Part shown: positions 1-5,938 of the stretch, piece after piece
Layout of the letters: every line of letters starts with the position of its first letter
Position numbering within the stretch: the first letter of the stretch is position 1
Origin: Micrococcaceae bacterium UBA4005
GTDB lineage: Bacteria; Actinomycetota; Actinomycetes; Actinomycetales; Micrococcaceae
Assembly: GCA_002384315.1 (NCBI GenBank)
Contig: DGBL01000154.1
Coordinates: forward strand, 378-6,802
DNA: 6,425 bases
Direction: 5' to 3'
The notes under the pieces: generated by a model
The model's input: the letters and a program-made list of their open reading frames with translations, nothing else
Database searches by the model: none
What the model was told of the DNA's origin: nothing
Made by a program: the position numbers and the translations under genes

Positions 1-2275
1 GGTTTTTCACGAACTGCGCCTCGTCCAGCACTAGTGCAGACCATTCGAGCCCCTGGTAAGCGGCCGCATCCAGGCGGAACAGCGAGTAGGAGGTGACGAC
101 GACGTGCGCGCCGGCAACCTGCCGTGCGAGCGGAACCCCCGCCGTCGCCTGCGTATCGCTGATTCCAACCACGCGCAGTTGCGGCGCGAAGCGGTGGGTT
201 TCGGAGATCCAGTTGGGCACCACCGAGGTCGGAGCCACTACCAGGAACGGCCCGACCAGTGGTCCGGTCGAGCGCGCATGCTCCATCAGCGCCAGCGTCT
301 GCAAAGTCTTACCGAGACCCATATCGTCAGCCAGAACCCCGCCCAACTGATGGCGCCAGAGAAACGCGAGCCAGCTGAAACCATCCTGCTGGTACGGGCG
401 GAGTTCGGCGTCGATGCCCGCCGGAACCGGCACCTGTTCCAGCTCCGCGCTTTCCAGCAAACCGGTCACTGCCGACCGCCAGGACCGTGCCTGCTCAGTA
501 TGTTCGGCGAGCTCCTCCAGCTCGGCCCACAGCCCCGCCTGATAGCGGCTGATCCTTAACCCGGTGTCCCATTCGTTCAGGGAGCGGGCTTCCTCGATGA
601 GTTCGCGCAATTGTTCGAAGACCGGCTGCTCCAGGGACAGGTAGCTGTTGTCGACGAGTTTGAGTTTTTTCCGTCCTTGGGCCAGCGCGCGGAAAATATT
701 GTCGAACGGGATGGTGCGCCCCGCTACTGTCACCATGACTCCTAGGTCGAACCAGTCCCGGTTGTCCGTCTCGACGGTGGTGATGTGCAGCTCGGGGCGG
801 TCCGTAAGCTCCTGGTACTCCGGTTTCACGCCCAGGATTTCCACGCACACCCCGTCGAAGCCCTCCGCAAGAGGGAGTACGGATTCGCTGAAGTCCACAG
901 CTGCCATATCCTGCAGTGTGGTGTCTTCCACGGCGTACGGCAGGAGTGCTTCCCGCGCCGCCTGGAGCAGCGTTTCCTCCAGTGCCGCATCGTGCGCACC
1001 GGTCTCCTGCATGCGGTGGAACGCTGCGCGTCGGTGTACCGAGTCGCCCACCGCATAGTCGAAATACCACCGCAGAGTCACCGCGCCGTCGGCCGCGTAG
1101 CTGGCGGTGAGCACCAGCCGGGGTGGGGCAATCTCGGGGAGCGCAACGCTGCCGTCCAGGCTGGACACACCGATGCCCCGCGCCAGCTGTGGGTAATACT
1201 GTTCCAGAAACAGGGCTCTCTCGGCTGGTGGGACGCGTACCGTGCGGGGTTGCTGGAGCAGGCCAAGATCATGCGCTGACAGTCGGCGGTCCGTTGGAGC
1301 AAGCGTAATGGTCGAATCCGGGGCGGCGAGGTAGATTCCATGATCGGCAATGACATGCGCTGACTCAGTGGGGTGTGCCTGGCCGTCCACGGTGAGGGTT
1401 CCGCGCAGCGCAAGGCCACCGTCGTCCGCCGCTGAGGCATCCAGGGACAGGCTTGCCCGGCGCGCCAGCCGGACGCGCACGGACTTCCTTGACCCCACGA
1501 ACTCGATTCCCAGTCGCTGGGCTTCCTCCAGCAGGTCCCACAGTAGCGGGTTGCTGAAATCATCCAGGTAAAGCCACGAATCGTTATTTCCAAAGTAATT
1601 CACACCCGTGCCGCGGTGCAGCGCCGGGAACTGGGAGAACCACCGGTGCTGGTCCGGGTCGATGGTCAGACCATAGGTCTGGTAGCTGATGCTGCTCCAG
1701 GAAAGGTTATTTTTGACCCAGTTTCCCTTGCCGTTCCGGCTCACGGGCCGAACTCCCAGACGGGCGTTCATGGTACGCAGACCCTTGCGCTCGGCACCGG
1801 AACCCCACCGCTGGACAGCTACCTCGGGGGTGCGGAGTTCGAACTGGAGGGCAAGGACGGAAGGTGGCGGGACGGTGTTGTCCTCAGCGCTGATGAATCC
1901 CGCGAGGGCGTCCTGCCAGCCGGCCGGCGCGAGCGGAGGCAGCGGCTGGCTGACCTGTGCTGCCAGCAGGTGCTCGGTGTTGCTCTGTAATGCTGTTGCG
2001 GCCACATGTTTGCAGTCTGTGCCCACCGGGCAGCTGCAATGGCTCTCCAGCGGCCGGTAGCGTCCGTCCCCCTTGACATTAAGCCGAAGCCTGGTGCGAT
2101 ACGCGTCCGGCGCGCTCCCGCGCACGCGCCCGGTCAGGGTCTTTGCGTCCGCGTTCCAGGCCAGCGAACTGACAGCGCCATCCTTGGCATACGCTTGCCC
2201 GCGCTGAAACGCTGCGCCGCCGACCACCCGGATGATGTCAGTGACATCGACCATGGGGGGAGTGGGATTCGGCAT
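1..2275 (-). CDS. SWIM zinc-finger SNF2-family helicase, N-terminal part (3' end beyond the window)
   Basis: One uninterrupted minus-strand frame of 758 codons runs off the left edge. Seen: a SWIM zinc-binding motif CxCx5CxH at residues 80-90 (HCSCPVGTDCKH). A long middle region (about 110-610) has no motif I can name and sits where bacterial SNF2 proteins carry an SNF2-associated domain. The first RecA-like ATPase lobe starts near residue 625 (LRPYQQDGFSWL). It holds Walker A DDMGLGKT at 650-657, motif Ia (VVAPTSVVPNW) near 680-690, VVTSYSLFR near 726-734 and motif II DEAQ at 751-754. Motifs III-VI and the C-terminal lobe lie outside the window. Family members are ATP-driven double-stranded nucleic-acid translocases, usually cytoplasmic and about 1,000 residues or more; the role of this bacterial branch is poorly defined. 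I chose the ATG at 2273-2275 because GAGAG lies 9 nt upstream. A second in-frame ATG (2252-2254) lacks a Shine-Dalgarno. The gene is divergent from the antiporter gene. Confidence 0.95.
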   Translation of the reverse strand, partial: MPNPTPPMVDVTDIIRVVGGAAFQRGQAYAKDGAVSSLAWNADAKTLTGRVRGSAPDAYRTRLRLNVKGDGRYRPLESHCSCPVGTDCKHVAATALQSNTEHLLAAQVSQPLPPLAPAGWQDALAGFISAEDNTVPPPSVLALQFELRTPEVAVQRWGSGAERKGLRTMNARLGVRPVSRNGKGNWVKNNLSWSSISYQTYGLTIDPDQHRWFSQFPALHRGTGVNYFGNNDSWLYLDDFSNPLLWDLLEEAQRLGIEFVGSRKSVRVRLARRASLSLDASAADDGGLALRGTLTVDGQAHPTESAHVIADHGIYLAAPDSTITLAPTDRRLSAHDLGLLQQPRTVRVPPAERALFLEQYYPQLARGIGVSSLDGSVALPEIAPPRLVLTASYAADGAVTLRWYFDYAVGDSVHRRAAFHRMQETGAHDAALEETLLQAAREALLPYAVEDTTLQDMAAVDFSESVLPLAEGFDGVCVEILGVKPEYQELTDRPELHITTVETDNRDWFDLGVMVTVAGRTIPFDNIFRALAQGRKKLKLVDNSYLSLEQPVFEQLRELIEEARSLNEWDTGLRISRYQAGLWAELEELAEHTEQARSWRSAVTGLLESAELEQVPVPAGIDAELRPYQQDGFSWLAFLWRHQLGGVLADDMGLGKTLQTLALMEHARSTGPLVGPFLVVAPTSVVPNWISETHRFAPQLRVVGISDTQATAGVPLARQVAGAHVVVTSYSLFRLDAAAYQGLEWSALVLDEAQFVKN

Positions 2276-2326
2276 AGATTCATGCTCTCACGTACAGGGG
2301 ACGGCGGTTTTCGCGACGGGCACCGG

Positions 2327-2333
2327 TAATCTA
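2327..2333. promoter_or_regulatory. Overlapping divergent -10 elements between helicase and antiporter genes
   Basis: TAATCT (2327-2332) on the plus strand and TAGATT (2333-2328) on the minus strand both fit the actinobacterial TANNNT -10 pattern and occupy almost the same bases. The plus element would start transcription near 2339, about 28 nt before the antiporter ATG. The minus element would start near 2321, about 46 nt before the helicase ATG. I see no convincing -35 for either one. Two promoters this close could not both be occupied by RNA polymerase at once, so mutually exclusive use is a possible but unproven consequence. Confidence 0.35.
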
Positions 2334-2351
2334 CACAGGAACCCACTGTGT
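2333..2351. repeat. Perfect inverted repeat ACACAG-N7-CTGTGT before the antiporter gene
   Basis: A 6-bp perfect inverted repeat with a 7-nt spacer (arms 2333-2338 and 2346-2351) lies between the putative plus-strand -10 (2327-2332) and the antiporter ribosome-binding site. Its size and place suit either a dimeric repressor operator or a small hairpin at the mRNA 5' end. The sequence alone does not say which, and a repeat this short can arise by chance. Confidence 0.35.
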
Positions 2352-2366
2352 CCGGACGAGGGAGCG

Positions 2367-3677
2367 ATGCCAGTGTTCGAAGCACCGAGTTTTATCTACG
2401 CCGCCGCCGGTCTGGCAGTCTTCGCTGCCGCTCTCCTACCACGGTTGTTGATGCGCGCACCGATCTCGATGCCCATGGTCTTTTTCGGCGCTGGGGTGCT
2501 GATGTTCTCCCTTCTGGGAGATCTGCCGGATCCGGACCCCGTTCGTTATTCGGCATTGACCCTGCATCTGAGCGAAGTATGTGTGATCGTTTCCCTCATG
2601 GGTGCCGGGCTCGCCCTGGACCGTCCGCTCGGATGGAGGCGGTGGGCATCGACCTGGAGACTACTGGCGTTGGCTATGCCGATCTGCCTGATTGCGCTGA
2701 CCATGCTCGGATACTGGGTGCTCGGACTGGGGCTCGCTTCAGCCGTGCTGGTCGCGGCAGCTTTGGCGCCCACCGACCCGGTGCTCGCCTCGGAAGTCCA
2801 GGTCGGTGAGCCAGCCGACACCGAGGAGGATCTCGACGATGAGGACGAGGTGCGCTTTTCCCTCACGTCAGAAGCGGGGCTCAATGACGGGTTGGCCTTT
2901 CCTTTCGTCTACCTGGCGATCGCTCTGAGCATCGTCGGATCTGCGCCCACCGCCTGGTTTCCCCAGTGGTTCGCGGTGGATGTACTGTGGCGGCTGGGTA
3001 TCGGGTGCCTGATCGGCTTCCTGGTCGGCAAACTACTGGGCCGGGTATTTTTCAAAGCTCCGTATGAAAGCGTGCGCCTGGCCAACCACTCCGAGGGATT
3101 CGTGGCCCTCGCCGCCACGTTTCTCACTTACGGTGTGGCTGAACTCGCCGAAGGCTACGGATTTATCGCGGTTTTCGTGTGCGCCGTGACGATCCGGGCG
3201 GCCGAGCAGACCAGCGGCTACCACGGTGTGCTCCACAGTTACATCGAACAACTCGAGCGGCTGCTCACCGTCGTCGTGCTGGTGCTCCTGGGCGGCGCCG
3301 TCGCGCGCGGGCTACTTGCGGGAATCACCCTCCCGGAGATTCTGGTCGCTGCCGCGTTCCTGCTGATCGTGCGTCCGCTGGCCGGGTGGATCAGCCTCAT
3401 TGGAGGCTGCACCGGACGGTGGGAGCGCCGTGTCATTTCCTTCTTCGGGGTCCGCGGAATCGGGTCGATCTTCTACCTCAGCTATGCGTTGGCGAATGGA
3501 AACTTCGGTGCAGGCGCCGAGGTACTGTGGCGGATAGTGGGCCTGGTGATTTGCCTGTCCATTGTCATCCATGGGATAACTGCCGCGCCGGTCATCAATG
3601 CACTGGACAGAGCGCGCCTGCGCAAGGCTCGACGTGAGCACGGCGACGGGAGCCAAGCCTCCACGACGTCGATCTGA
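2367..3677 (+). CDS. Cation:proton antiporter, CPA1/NhaP type (Na_H_Exchanger family)
   Basis: A 436-residue polytopic membrane protein, predicted to exchange Na+ or K+ for H+ across the cytoplasmic membrane. Seen: roughly 12 hydrophobic segments. The conserved ion-site region has TDPV at 136-139 and SEAGLNDG at 168-175. Asn173-Asp174 is the ND pair typical of electroneutral CPA1 exchangers, where CPA2 has DD. GVRG at 361-364 lies in a late membrane segment. The loop between the TDPV and ND helices is very acidic: nine of residues 151-161 are Asp or Glu. Related antiporters I recall carry a shorter acidic stretch there, which may be a cytoplasmic pH- or cation-sensing loop (inference). The open frame extends upstream to 2232, but that part reads as non-membrane sequence over the promoter region. 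ATG 2367 has GAGG 5 nt upstream. GTG 2373, 8 nt after GGAG (2361-2364), is a real alternative start. The gene is convergent with rraA across 62 nt that hold no obvious intrinsic terminator. Ion specificity cannot be read from the sequence. Confidence 0.93.
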   Translation: MPVFEAPSFIYAAAGLAVFAAALLPRLLMRAPISMPMVFFGAGVLMFSLLGDLPDPDPVRYSALTLHLSEVCVIVSLMGAGLALDRPLGWRRWASTWRLLALAMPICLIALTMLGYWVLGLGLASAVLVAAALAPTDPVLASEVQVGEPADTEEDLDDEDEVRFSLTSEAGLNDGLAFPFVYLAIALSIVGSAPTAWFPQWFAVDVLWRLGIGCLIGFLVGKLLGRVFFKAPYESVRLANHSEGFVALAATFLTYGVAELAEGYGFIAVFVCAVTIRAAEQTSGYHGVLHSYIEQLERLLTVVVLVLLGGAVARGLLAGITLPEILVAAAFLLIVRPLAGWISLIGGCTGRWERRVISFFGVRGIGSIFYLSYALANGNFGAGAEVLWRIVGLVICLSIVIHGITAAPVINALDRARLRKARREHGDGSQASTTSI

Positions 3678-3739
3678 GAGCCGGCTCCTGGCAGCGGGCA
3701 AGAAGCAACCGGAAGGAAAGGACTGGACTGGCACGGCGC

Positions 3740-4210
3740 TCAGCGCAATGTGGTGACGATGCCGTCGTCGTCGCTCCACAGGTAGCGCCCAGGAACGAAG
3801 TCCACGCCACCGAACGTGACTGCTACATCGCGCTCTCCGGATCCGGTTTTTGCGCTCTTGCGCGGGTTCGTCCCGAGGGCTTTGATGCCAAAATCCAAGT
3901 GCGCCAGTGCGGCACTGTCCCGCACCGCACCGTGAATCACCAGCCCGGCCCAGCCGTTAGCGGCGCCCAGGCCCGCGATGAGGTCTCCCACGAGAGCTGT
4001 GTGAAGGGATCCGGCACCGTCCACCACCAGTACCTGGCCTTCGCCGGGTTCGCCCAGGATGCGCTTGAGCAGGGCATTGTCCTGCAGGCAGCGGAGGGTG
4101 CGCAAAGGGCCTTCGAAGGCGCGGCGCCCGCCGAACTGTCGGAACTGCGTGTCGCAGCTGGAAATCTGCTCGCCGTGCTCGTCGACCAGGTCCGCCGTGG
4201 TGAACGTCAT
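3740..4210 (-). CDS. rraA: RraA-family protein (RNase E regulator-like / HMG aldolase-like)
   Basis: A 156-residue protein, full length for the family (E. coli RraA is about 161). Seen: the core [13 protein letters not shown] at 75-87, HGAVRDS at 93-99 and [18 protein letters not shown] at 106-123. Asp76 followed by 20 residues and then Arg97-Asp98 matches the D-X20-R-D motif described for class II 4-hydroxy-4-methyl-2-oxoglutarate/oxaloacetate aldolases. Known: RraA in E. coli binds RNase E and inhibits RNA decay, while plant and bacterial homologues with the intact motif have divalent-metal-dependent aldolase or oxaloacetate decarboxylase activity. The intact motif here favours an enzyme, although automatic annotation usually says 'ribonuclease E activity regulator RraA'. 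The start is well supported: GGAG lies 6 nt upstream of ATG 4210-4208. No aromatic-degradation genes are nearby to support an HMG aldolase pathway role, so the true substrate is open. It is divergent from the csp gene. Confidence 0.93.
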   Translation of the reverse strand: MTFTTADLVDEHGEQISSCDTQFRQFGGRRAFEGPLRTLRCLQDNALLKRILGEPGEGQVLVVDGAGSLHTALVGDLIAGLGAANGWAGLVIHGAVRDSAALAHLDFGIKALGTNPRKSAKTGSGERDVAVTFGGVDFVPGRYLWSDDDGIVTTLR

Positions 4211-4248
4211 GGATATCTCCGTTCTGTCGGGTGTTCTCGTGAGTACGA

Positions 4249-4254
4249 AATATA
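4249..4254 (-). promoter_or_regulatory. Putative -10 element of rraA (TATATT)
   Basis: Read on the minus strand, TATATT at 4254-4249 is a near-consensus -10 in an otherwise GC-rich stretch. It would start transcription near 4242 and give a leader of about 32 nt before the rraA ATG. No good -35 lies 16-18 nt upstream (the bases there read CCGCCA), so the assignment rests on the -10 alone. Confidence 0.4.
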
Positions 4255-4371
4255 CCGCTGAACGGCGCAGCTGGCGGCTCTAGCGGCCGCTGTCAGGGCC
4301 GCCTAGGGTGGCTGTCGAAGGTTACTTTTAGAAGAACGTTTCAGTTCCTGCTTGCCATAAGGACCAAGTGT

Positions 4372-4399
4372 TTGGTTAAGTTAGGTGCGGTTGTAGTGT
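4372..4399 (+). promoter_or_regulatory. Candidate promoter of the cold-shock gene
   Basis: TTGGTT (4372-4377) and TAGTGT (4394-4399, fitting TANNNT) are spaced 16 nt apart. They would start transcription near 4406 and leave a leader of about 127 nt, in the range known for cold-shock genes. Another -35-like hexamer, TTGCCA (4352-4357), lies further upstream with a poorer -10 (TTAAGT, 4376-4381). The choice between them is a guess. Confidence 0.3.
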
Positions 4400-4405
4400 T
4401 GCGCA

Positions 4406-4532
4406 TTTGTATTTCACGCGATGGTCCCCTCCCTGGGGAGCGCCGCGTCTCTGAAAAAGCGGACAAGCACGCCGCGACTGGGGCTTTCCGAAAGCCGGAA
4501 AGCGTCTGAATTTCAGAAGGATAAATAATAAA
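4406..4532 (+). promoter_or_regulatory. Long structured 5' leader of the csp mRNA (candidate thermosensor)
   Basis: Seen: TCCCC-TCCCT-GGGGA (4425-4439) can form a 5-bp hairpin. GCTTTCCG-AAAGC-CGGAAAGC (4483-4503) forms a perfect 8-bp hairpin with a 5-nt loop. TCTGAAA (4450-4456) is complementary to TTTCAGA (4511-4517), which overlaps the Shine-Dalgarno AGAAGGA (4515-4521). That long-range helix would enclose the 8-bp hairpin. The Shine-Dalgarno is followed by an A/T-rich unstructured tract up to the ATG, 11 nt away. Known: cspA-type leaders in enterobacteria refold on cold shift to open the ribosome-binding site. This leader is unrelated by eye. The 5' end depends on the uncertain promoter, and regulation is inferred. 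Confidence 0.4.
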
Positions 4533-4736
4533 ATGGCAACAGGTACCGTGAAATGGTTCAACGCTGAAAAAGGCTTCGGCTTCATCGCTCCCGATGACGG
4601 AAGCGCCGACGTGTTCGCGCACTTCTCGGCGATCAACGCGAGCGGCTACCGCTCGCTTGACGAGAACCAGAAAGTAAGCTTCGACACCGAGCAGGGCCCC
4701 AAGGGTCCCCAGGCGTCAAACATCCAGCCTCTCTAG
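4533..4736 (+). CDS. cspA: Cold-shock protein, CspA family
   Basis: A 67-residue single cold-shock domain, full family length. Seen: RNP1 KGFGFI at 13-18 and RNP2 VFAHF at 27-31. The surface aromatics Trp8, Phe9, Phe15, Phe17, Phe28, His30 and Phe31 stack on single-stranded nucleic acid in this family. The end, [15 protein letters not shown], is the usual QGPKGPQA pattern. Known role: an RNA chaperone that melts mRNA secondary structure, induced in the cold or expressed constitutively depending on the paralogue. The start is fixed by the conserved [11 protein letters not shown]-terminus; AGAAGGA lies 11 nt upstream, a rather long spacing. The gene is monocistronic: its own leader precedes it and a strong terminator follows 42 nt after the stop. 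The sequence does not say which csp paralogue it is, so the symbol is by family only. Confidence 0.97.
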   Translation: MATGTVKWFNAEKGFGFIAPDDGSADVFAHFSAINASGYRSLDENQKVSFDTEQGPKGPQASNIQPL

Positions 4737-4778
4737 GCTGACCAGCTGAACCCAAGGGTCGTGTAGTGACGATCTACT

Positions 4779-4815
4779 AGTCAGGGCGGGGAGAAATCCC
4801 CGCCCTGACTTTTTT
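4779..4815 (+). terminator. Strong intrinsic terminator of the csp gene
   Basis: A perfect 13-bp GC-rich stem (arms 4779-4791 and 4798-4810) closes a 6-nt loop, AGAAAT, and leads into six T residues (4810-4815). This is a textbook Rho-independent terminator for plus-strand transcription. Read on the minus strand the same stem is not followed by a T tract, so it should act mainly on csp. Confidence 0.95.
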
Positions 4816-4825
4816 GTTCCCGTGA

Positions 4826-4853
4826 GCGGGGCACTGCGCTGGCCCCGCCAGCG
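4826..4853 (-). terminator. GC hairpin after the usp stop codon, no T tract
   Basis: Five nucleotides after the usp stop lies a segment that can fold in two exclusive ways. One is CGCTGGC-CCC-GCCAGCG (4837-4843/4847-4853, plus-strand reading), a 7-bp stem with a 3-nt loop. The other is GCGGGGC-N9-GCCCCGC (4826-4832/4842-4848). Neither has a U-rich tail on the minus strand. It may act as a tail-less terminator or 3' end protector, as proposed for many actinobacterial genes. Its function is inferred. Confidence 0.45.
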
Positions 4854-4858
4854 AAGTT

Positions 4859-5311
4859 CTAGTGAATGTTCTTCCCGTCTTCGTCATGGACGACCAGTAC
4901 TGGGCACTTGGCATGCGAGACGCAGGCTGCGCTGACGGAGCCGAGAAGCAGCCCACGAAAACCACCGTGACCGCGCCTGCCGAGGACGAGCATCGCCGCG
5001 TCCTTACCGGCGTCAACCAATATTTTCGAGGCGCTGCCGAAGCGCACAAAAGAGCGCAACCCGGCAGGGGGATCATCACCAAACGCGGAGCGGATTGCAC
5101 CGGCCAGGCGTTTTTCCGTGATTTCCTCAAAATTGTCGCTCCCGAGCGGCACATACCCGGCGTACTCCGGCGGATACTCCCAGGTGCTGATTGCGTCGAT
5201 GGTGCATCCGAGGGCCGGTGCGAGCCGAGCTGCCAGGCCGAGCGCTTCCAGCGACGGATGCGAACCGTCCACCCCTACGACGATTCGTCCGGCTGATGAT
5301 TCATGGTTCAT
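4859..5311 (-). CDS. Universal stress protein, UspA family (ATP-binding type)
   Basis: A 150-residue protein with a single Usp domain of normal length. Seen: the N-terminal strand and turn IVVGVDGS at 10-17 with Asp15. The nucleotide-binding motif G-2x-G-9x-G-S is met by Gly111, Gly114, Gly124 and Ser125 in LGRRGHGGFRGLLLGS, followed by the final strand CPVLVV at 136-141. The intact motif puts it with the ATP-binding subclass (as in Methanocaldococcus MJ0577 and mycobacterial Usp proteins), not with E. coli UspA, which lacks it. The family is cytoplasmic, usually homodimeric, and induced by starvation, hypoxia or other stress; the biochemical role is often unknown. Start: GGAG lies 5 nt upstream of the ATG (5311-5309). 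It converges on the csp gene and is divergent from the DUF3817 gene. I found no DosR-like box upstream. Confidence 0.95.
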   Translation of the reverse strand: MNHESSAGRIVVGVDGSHPSLEALGLAARLAPALGCTIDAISTWEYPPEYAGYVPLGSDNFEEITEKRLAGAIRSAFGDDPPAGLRSFVRFGSASKILVDAGKDAAMLVLGRRGHGGFRGLLLGSVSAACVSHAKCPVLVVHDEDGKNIH

Positions 5312-5409
5312 GGGATCTCCCGAGTATGTGGGTTGCGAACAACGCTTTCCACGATCCCCCTCCCGGGCCGATAAGGCAATAGCGGAGGGCTTCGACGCTT
5401 ACCTTGCGC

Positions 5410-5435
5410 CGCCATCGATCGACCAAGGGATGGCG
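5410..5435. repeat. Inverted repeat CGCCATC-N12-GATGGCG in the usp/DUF3817 spacer
   Basis: A perfect 7-bp inverted repeat (5410-5416 and 5429-5435) lies within the 168-nt divergent spacer (5312-5479), 44 nt before the DUF3817 start. A smaller palindrome, TCGATCGA (5415-5422), overlaps its left part. It could be an operator for either gene or a leader hairpin; nothing in the sequence decides. Elsewhere in the spacer, minus-strand CATACT (5328-5323) resembles a -10 but is so close to the usp Shine-Dalgarno that it would exclude it from the mRNA. Confidence 0.3.
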
Positions 5436-5479
5436 CACCATGCGATAGCGTTGGTTCTACCGCTCACACAAAGGAAACC

Positions 5480-5938
5480 ATGACTCCACGCAGCCTGTTC
5501 CGGGCCGTCGCCGTTGCCGAGGCGCTGACCTGGGCGCTCCTGCTCGCGGGGATGTACGTGAAATATATCGCTCAAGTGACCGATAGATTGGTACCCCCAG
5601 CTGGCGCCGTGCACGGTTTTGTGTTTCTGTGTTTCATTTCGGTGACCCTGTTTGTGTGGGTCAACCAGCGGTGGTCCGTGTCCACCGGAGTGCTCGGCGT
5701 CGCATCGGCTTTTGTTCCGTTCGCCACGGTCGCCTTCGAACACCGGCGCCGGATCCGTGGGCAGCTCGACGGCGGATGGCGGCTAGCCCCGGGTGGATCG
5801 GAGCCACAAAACCTTCCCGAACGCCTGCAGACGGCGCTGCTGCGCAGTCCCATGCGCGCCGGGGCTGCGGCCTTCGCAGCCATCACAGTGGTGTTCGTTC
5901 TTCTCCTGCTGGCAGGGCCCCCGGTTTCGTTCACTTGA
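5480..5938 (+). CDS. DUF3817-family integral membrane protein
   Basis: A 152-residue membrane protein of unknown function. Seen: the DUF3817 pattern, with FRAVAVAEALTWALLLAGMYVKY-type sequence at 7-29 (Glu14, Lys28), Gly42 and His45-Gly46 opening the second helix, and PFATVAFE at 80-87 closing the third. Hydrophobic segments lie near 8-25, 44-62, 67-86 and 127-147. The family core is about 90-100 residues with three helices; here a basic and polar linker (88-126) and a fourth helix extend it. No catalytic or transport residues can be assigned. Start: AAGGA lies 4 nt upstream of ATG 5480. The next gene starts more than 60 nt downstream with its own apparent promoter, so I treat this as its own unit. 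I see no intrinsic terminator after it. Confidence 0.88.
   Translation: MTPRSLFRAVAVAEALTWALLLAGMYVKYIAQVTDRLVPPAGAVHGFVFLCFISVTLFVWVNQRWSVSTGVLGVASAFVPFATVAFEHRRRIRGQLDGGWRLAPGGSEPQNLPERLQTALLRSPMRAGAAAFAAITVVFVLLLLAGPPVSFT

Larger units (their letters stand above)
4211..4405. other. Divergent rraA/csp spacer, promoter-proximal part
   Basis: This is the non-coding first part of the 322-nt gap between the rraA and csp start codons. It holds the rraA Shine-Dalgarno (4217-4220) and -10. A GC-rich symmetric block follows: the 10-bp palindrome AGCGGCCGCT (4282-4291), flanked by GGCGGC (4273-4278) and GCCGCC (4298-4303). From about 4320 the sequence becomes more AT-rich, as expected for a promoter serving csp. 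I see no coding frame with support. Confidence 0.6.

Noticed and set aside
495..1593. Minus-strand open frames at 495-1070 and 1078-1593, and plus-strand frames at 785-1279 and 1350-1571
   Set aside because: All lie inside the 758-codon helicase frame, which carries recognisable SWIM and ATPase motifs. The other frames show only Arg/Pro/Ala-rich shadow composition typical of high-GC DNA.
2232..2366. Upstream extension of the antiporter frame to ATG 2232
   Set aside because: The extra 45 residues are non-membrane, overlap the helicase start and the promoter region, and lack a Shine-Dalgarno. The protein pattern begins at 2367.
3678..3739. GAGCCGGCTC palindrome and GGACTGGACT tandem in the convergent antiporter/rraA gap as a terminator
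   Set aside because: The palindrome has no loop and no T tract follows on either strand, so it does not support an intrinsic terminator.
3312..3779. Minus-strand frame of 155 codons across the antiporter 3' end
   Set aside because: It is antisense to a well-supported membrane protein, of Arg/Ser-rich composition, and overlaps the rraA 3' end.
4282..4291. AGCGGCCGCT palindrome as an operator
   Set aside because: Such GC palindromes are common in this base composition and no second copy or known box supports a regulator site; it is kept only as a description of the spacer.
4341..4636. Minus-strand frames opposite the csp leader and N-terminus
   Set aside because: They are antisense to a clear cold-shock domain, show no recognisable protein pattern, and are not needed to explain the leader.
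4862..5296. Plus-strand 144-codon frame opposite usp
   Set aside because: The opposite strand encodes a complete Usp domain with an intact ATP motif; this frame is its shadow.
5312..5479. DosR-type box upstream of usp
   Set aside because: I looked for a GGGAC...GTCCC-type palindrome, as known for mycobacterial usp genes, and found none.
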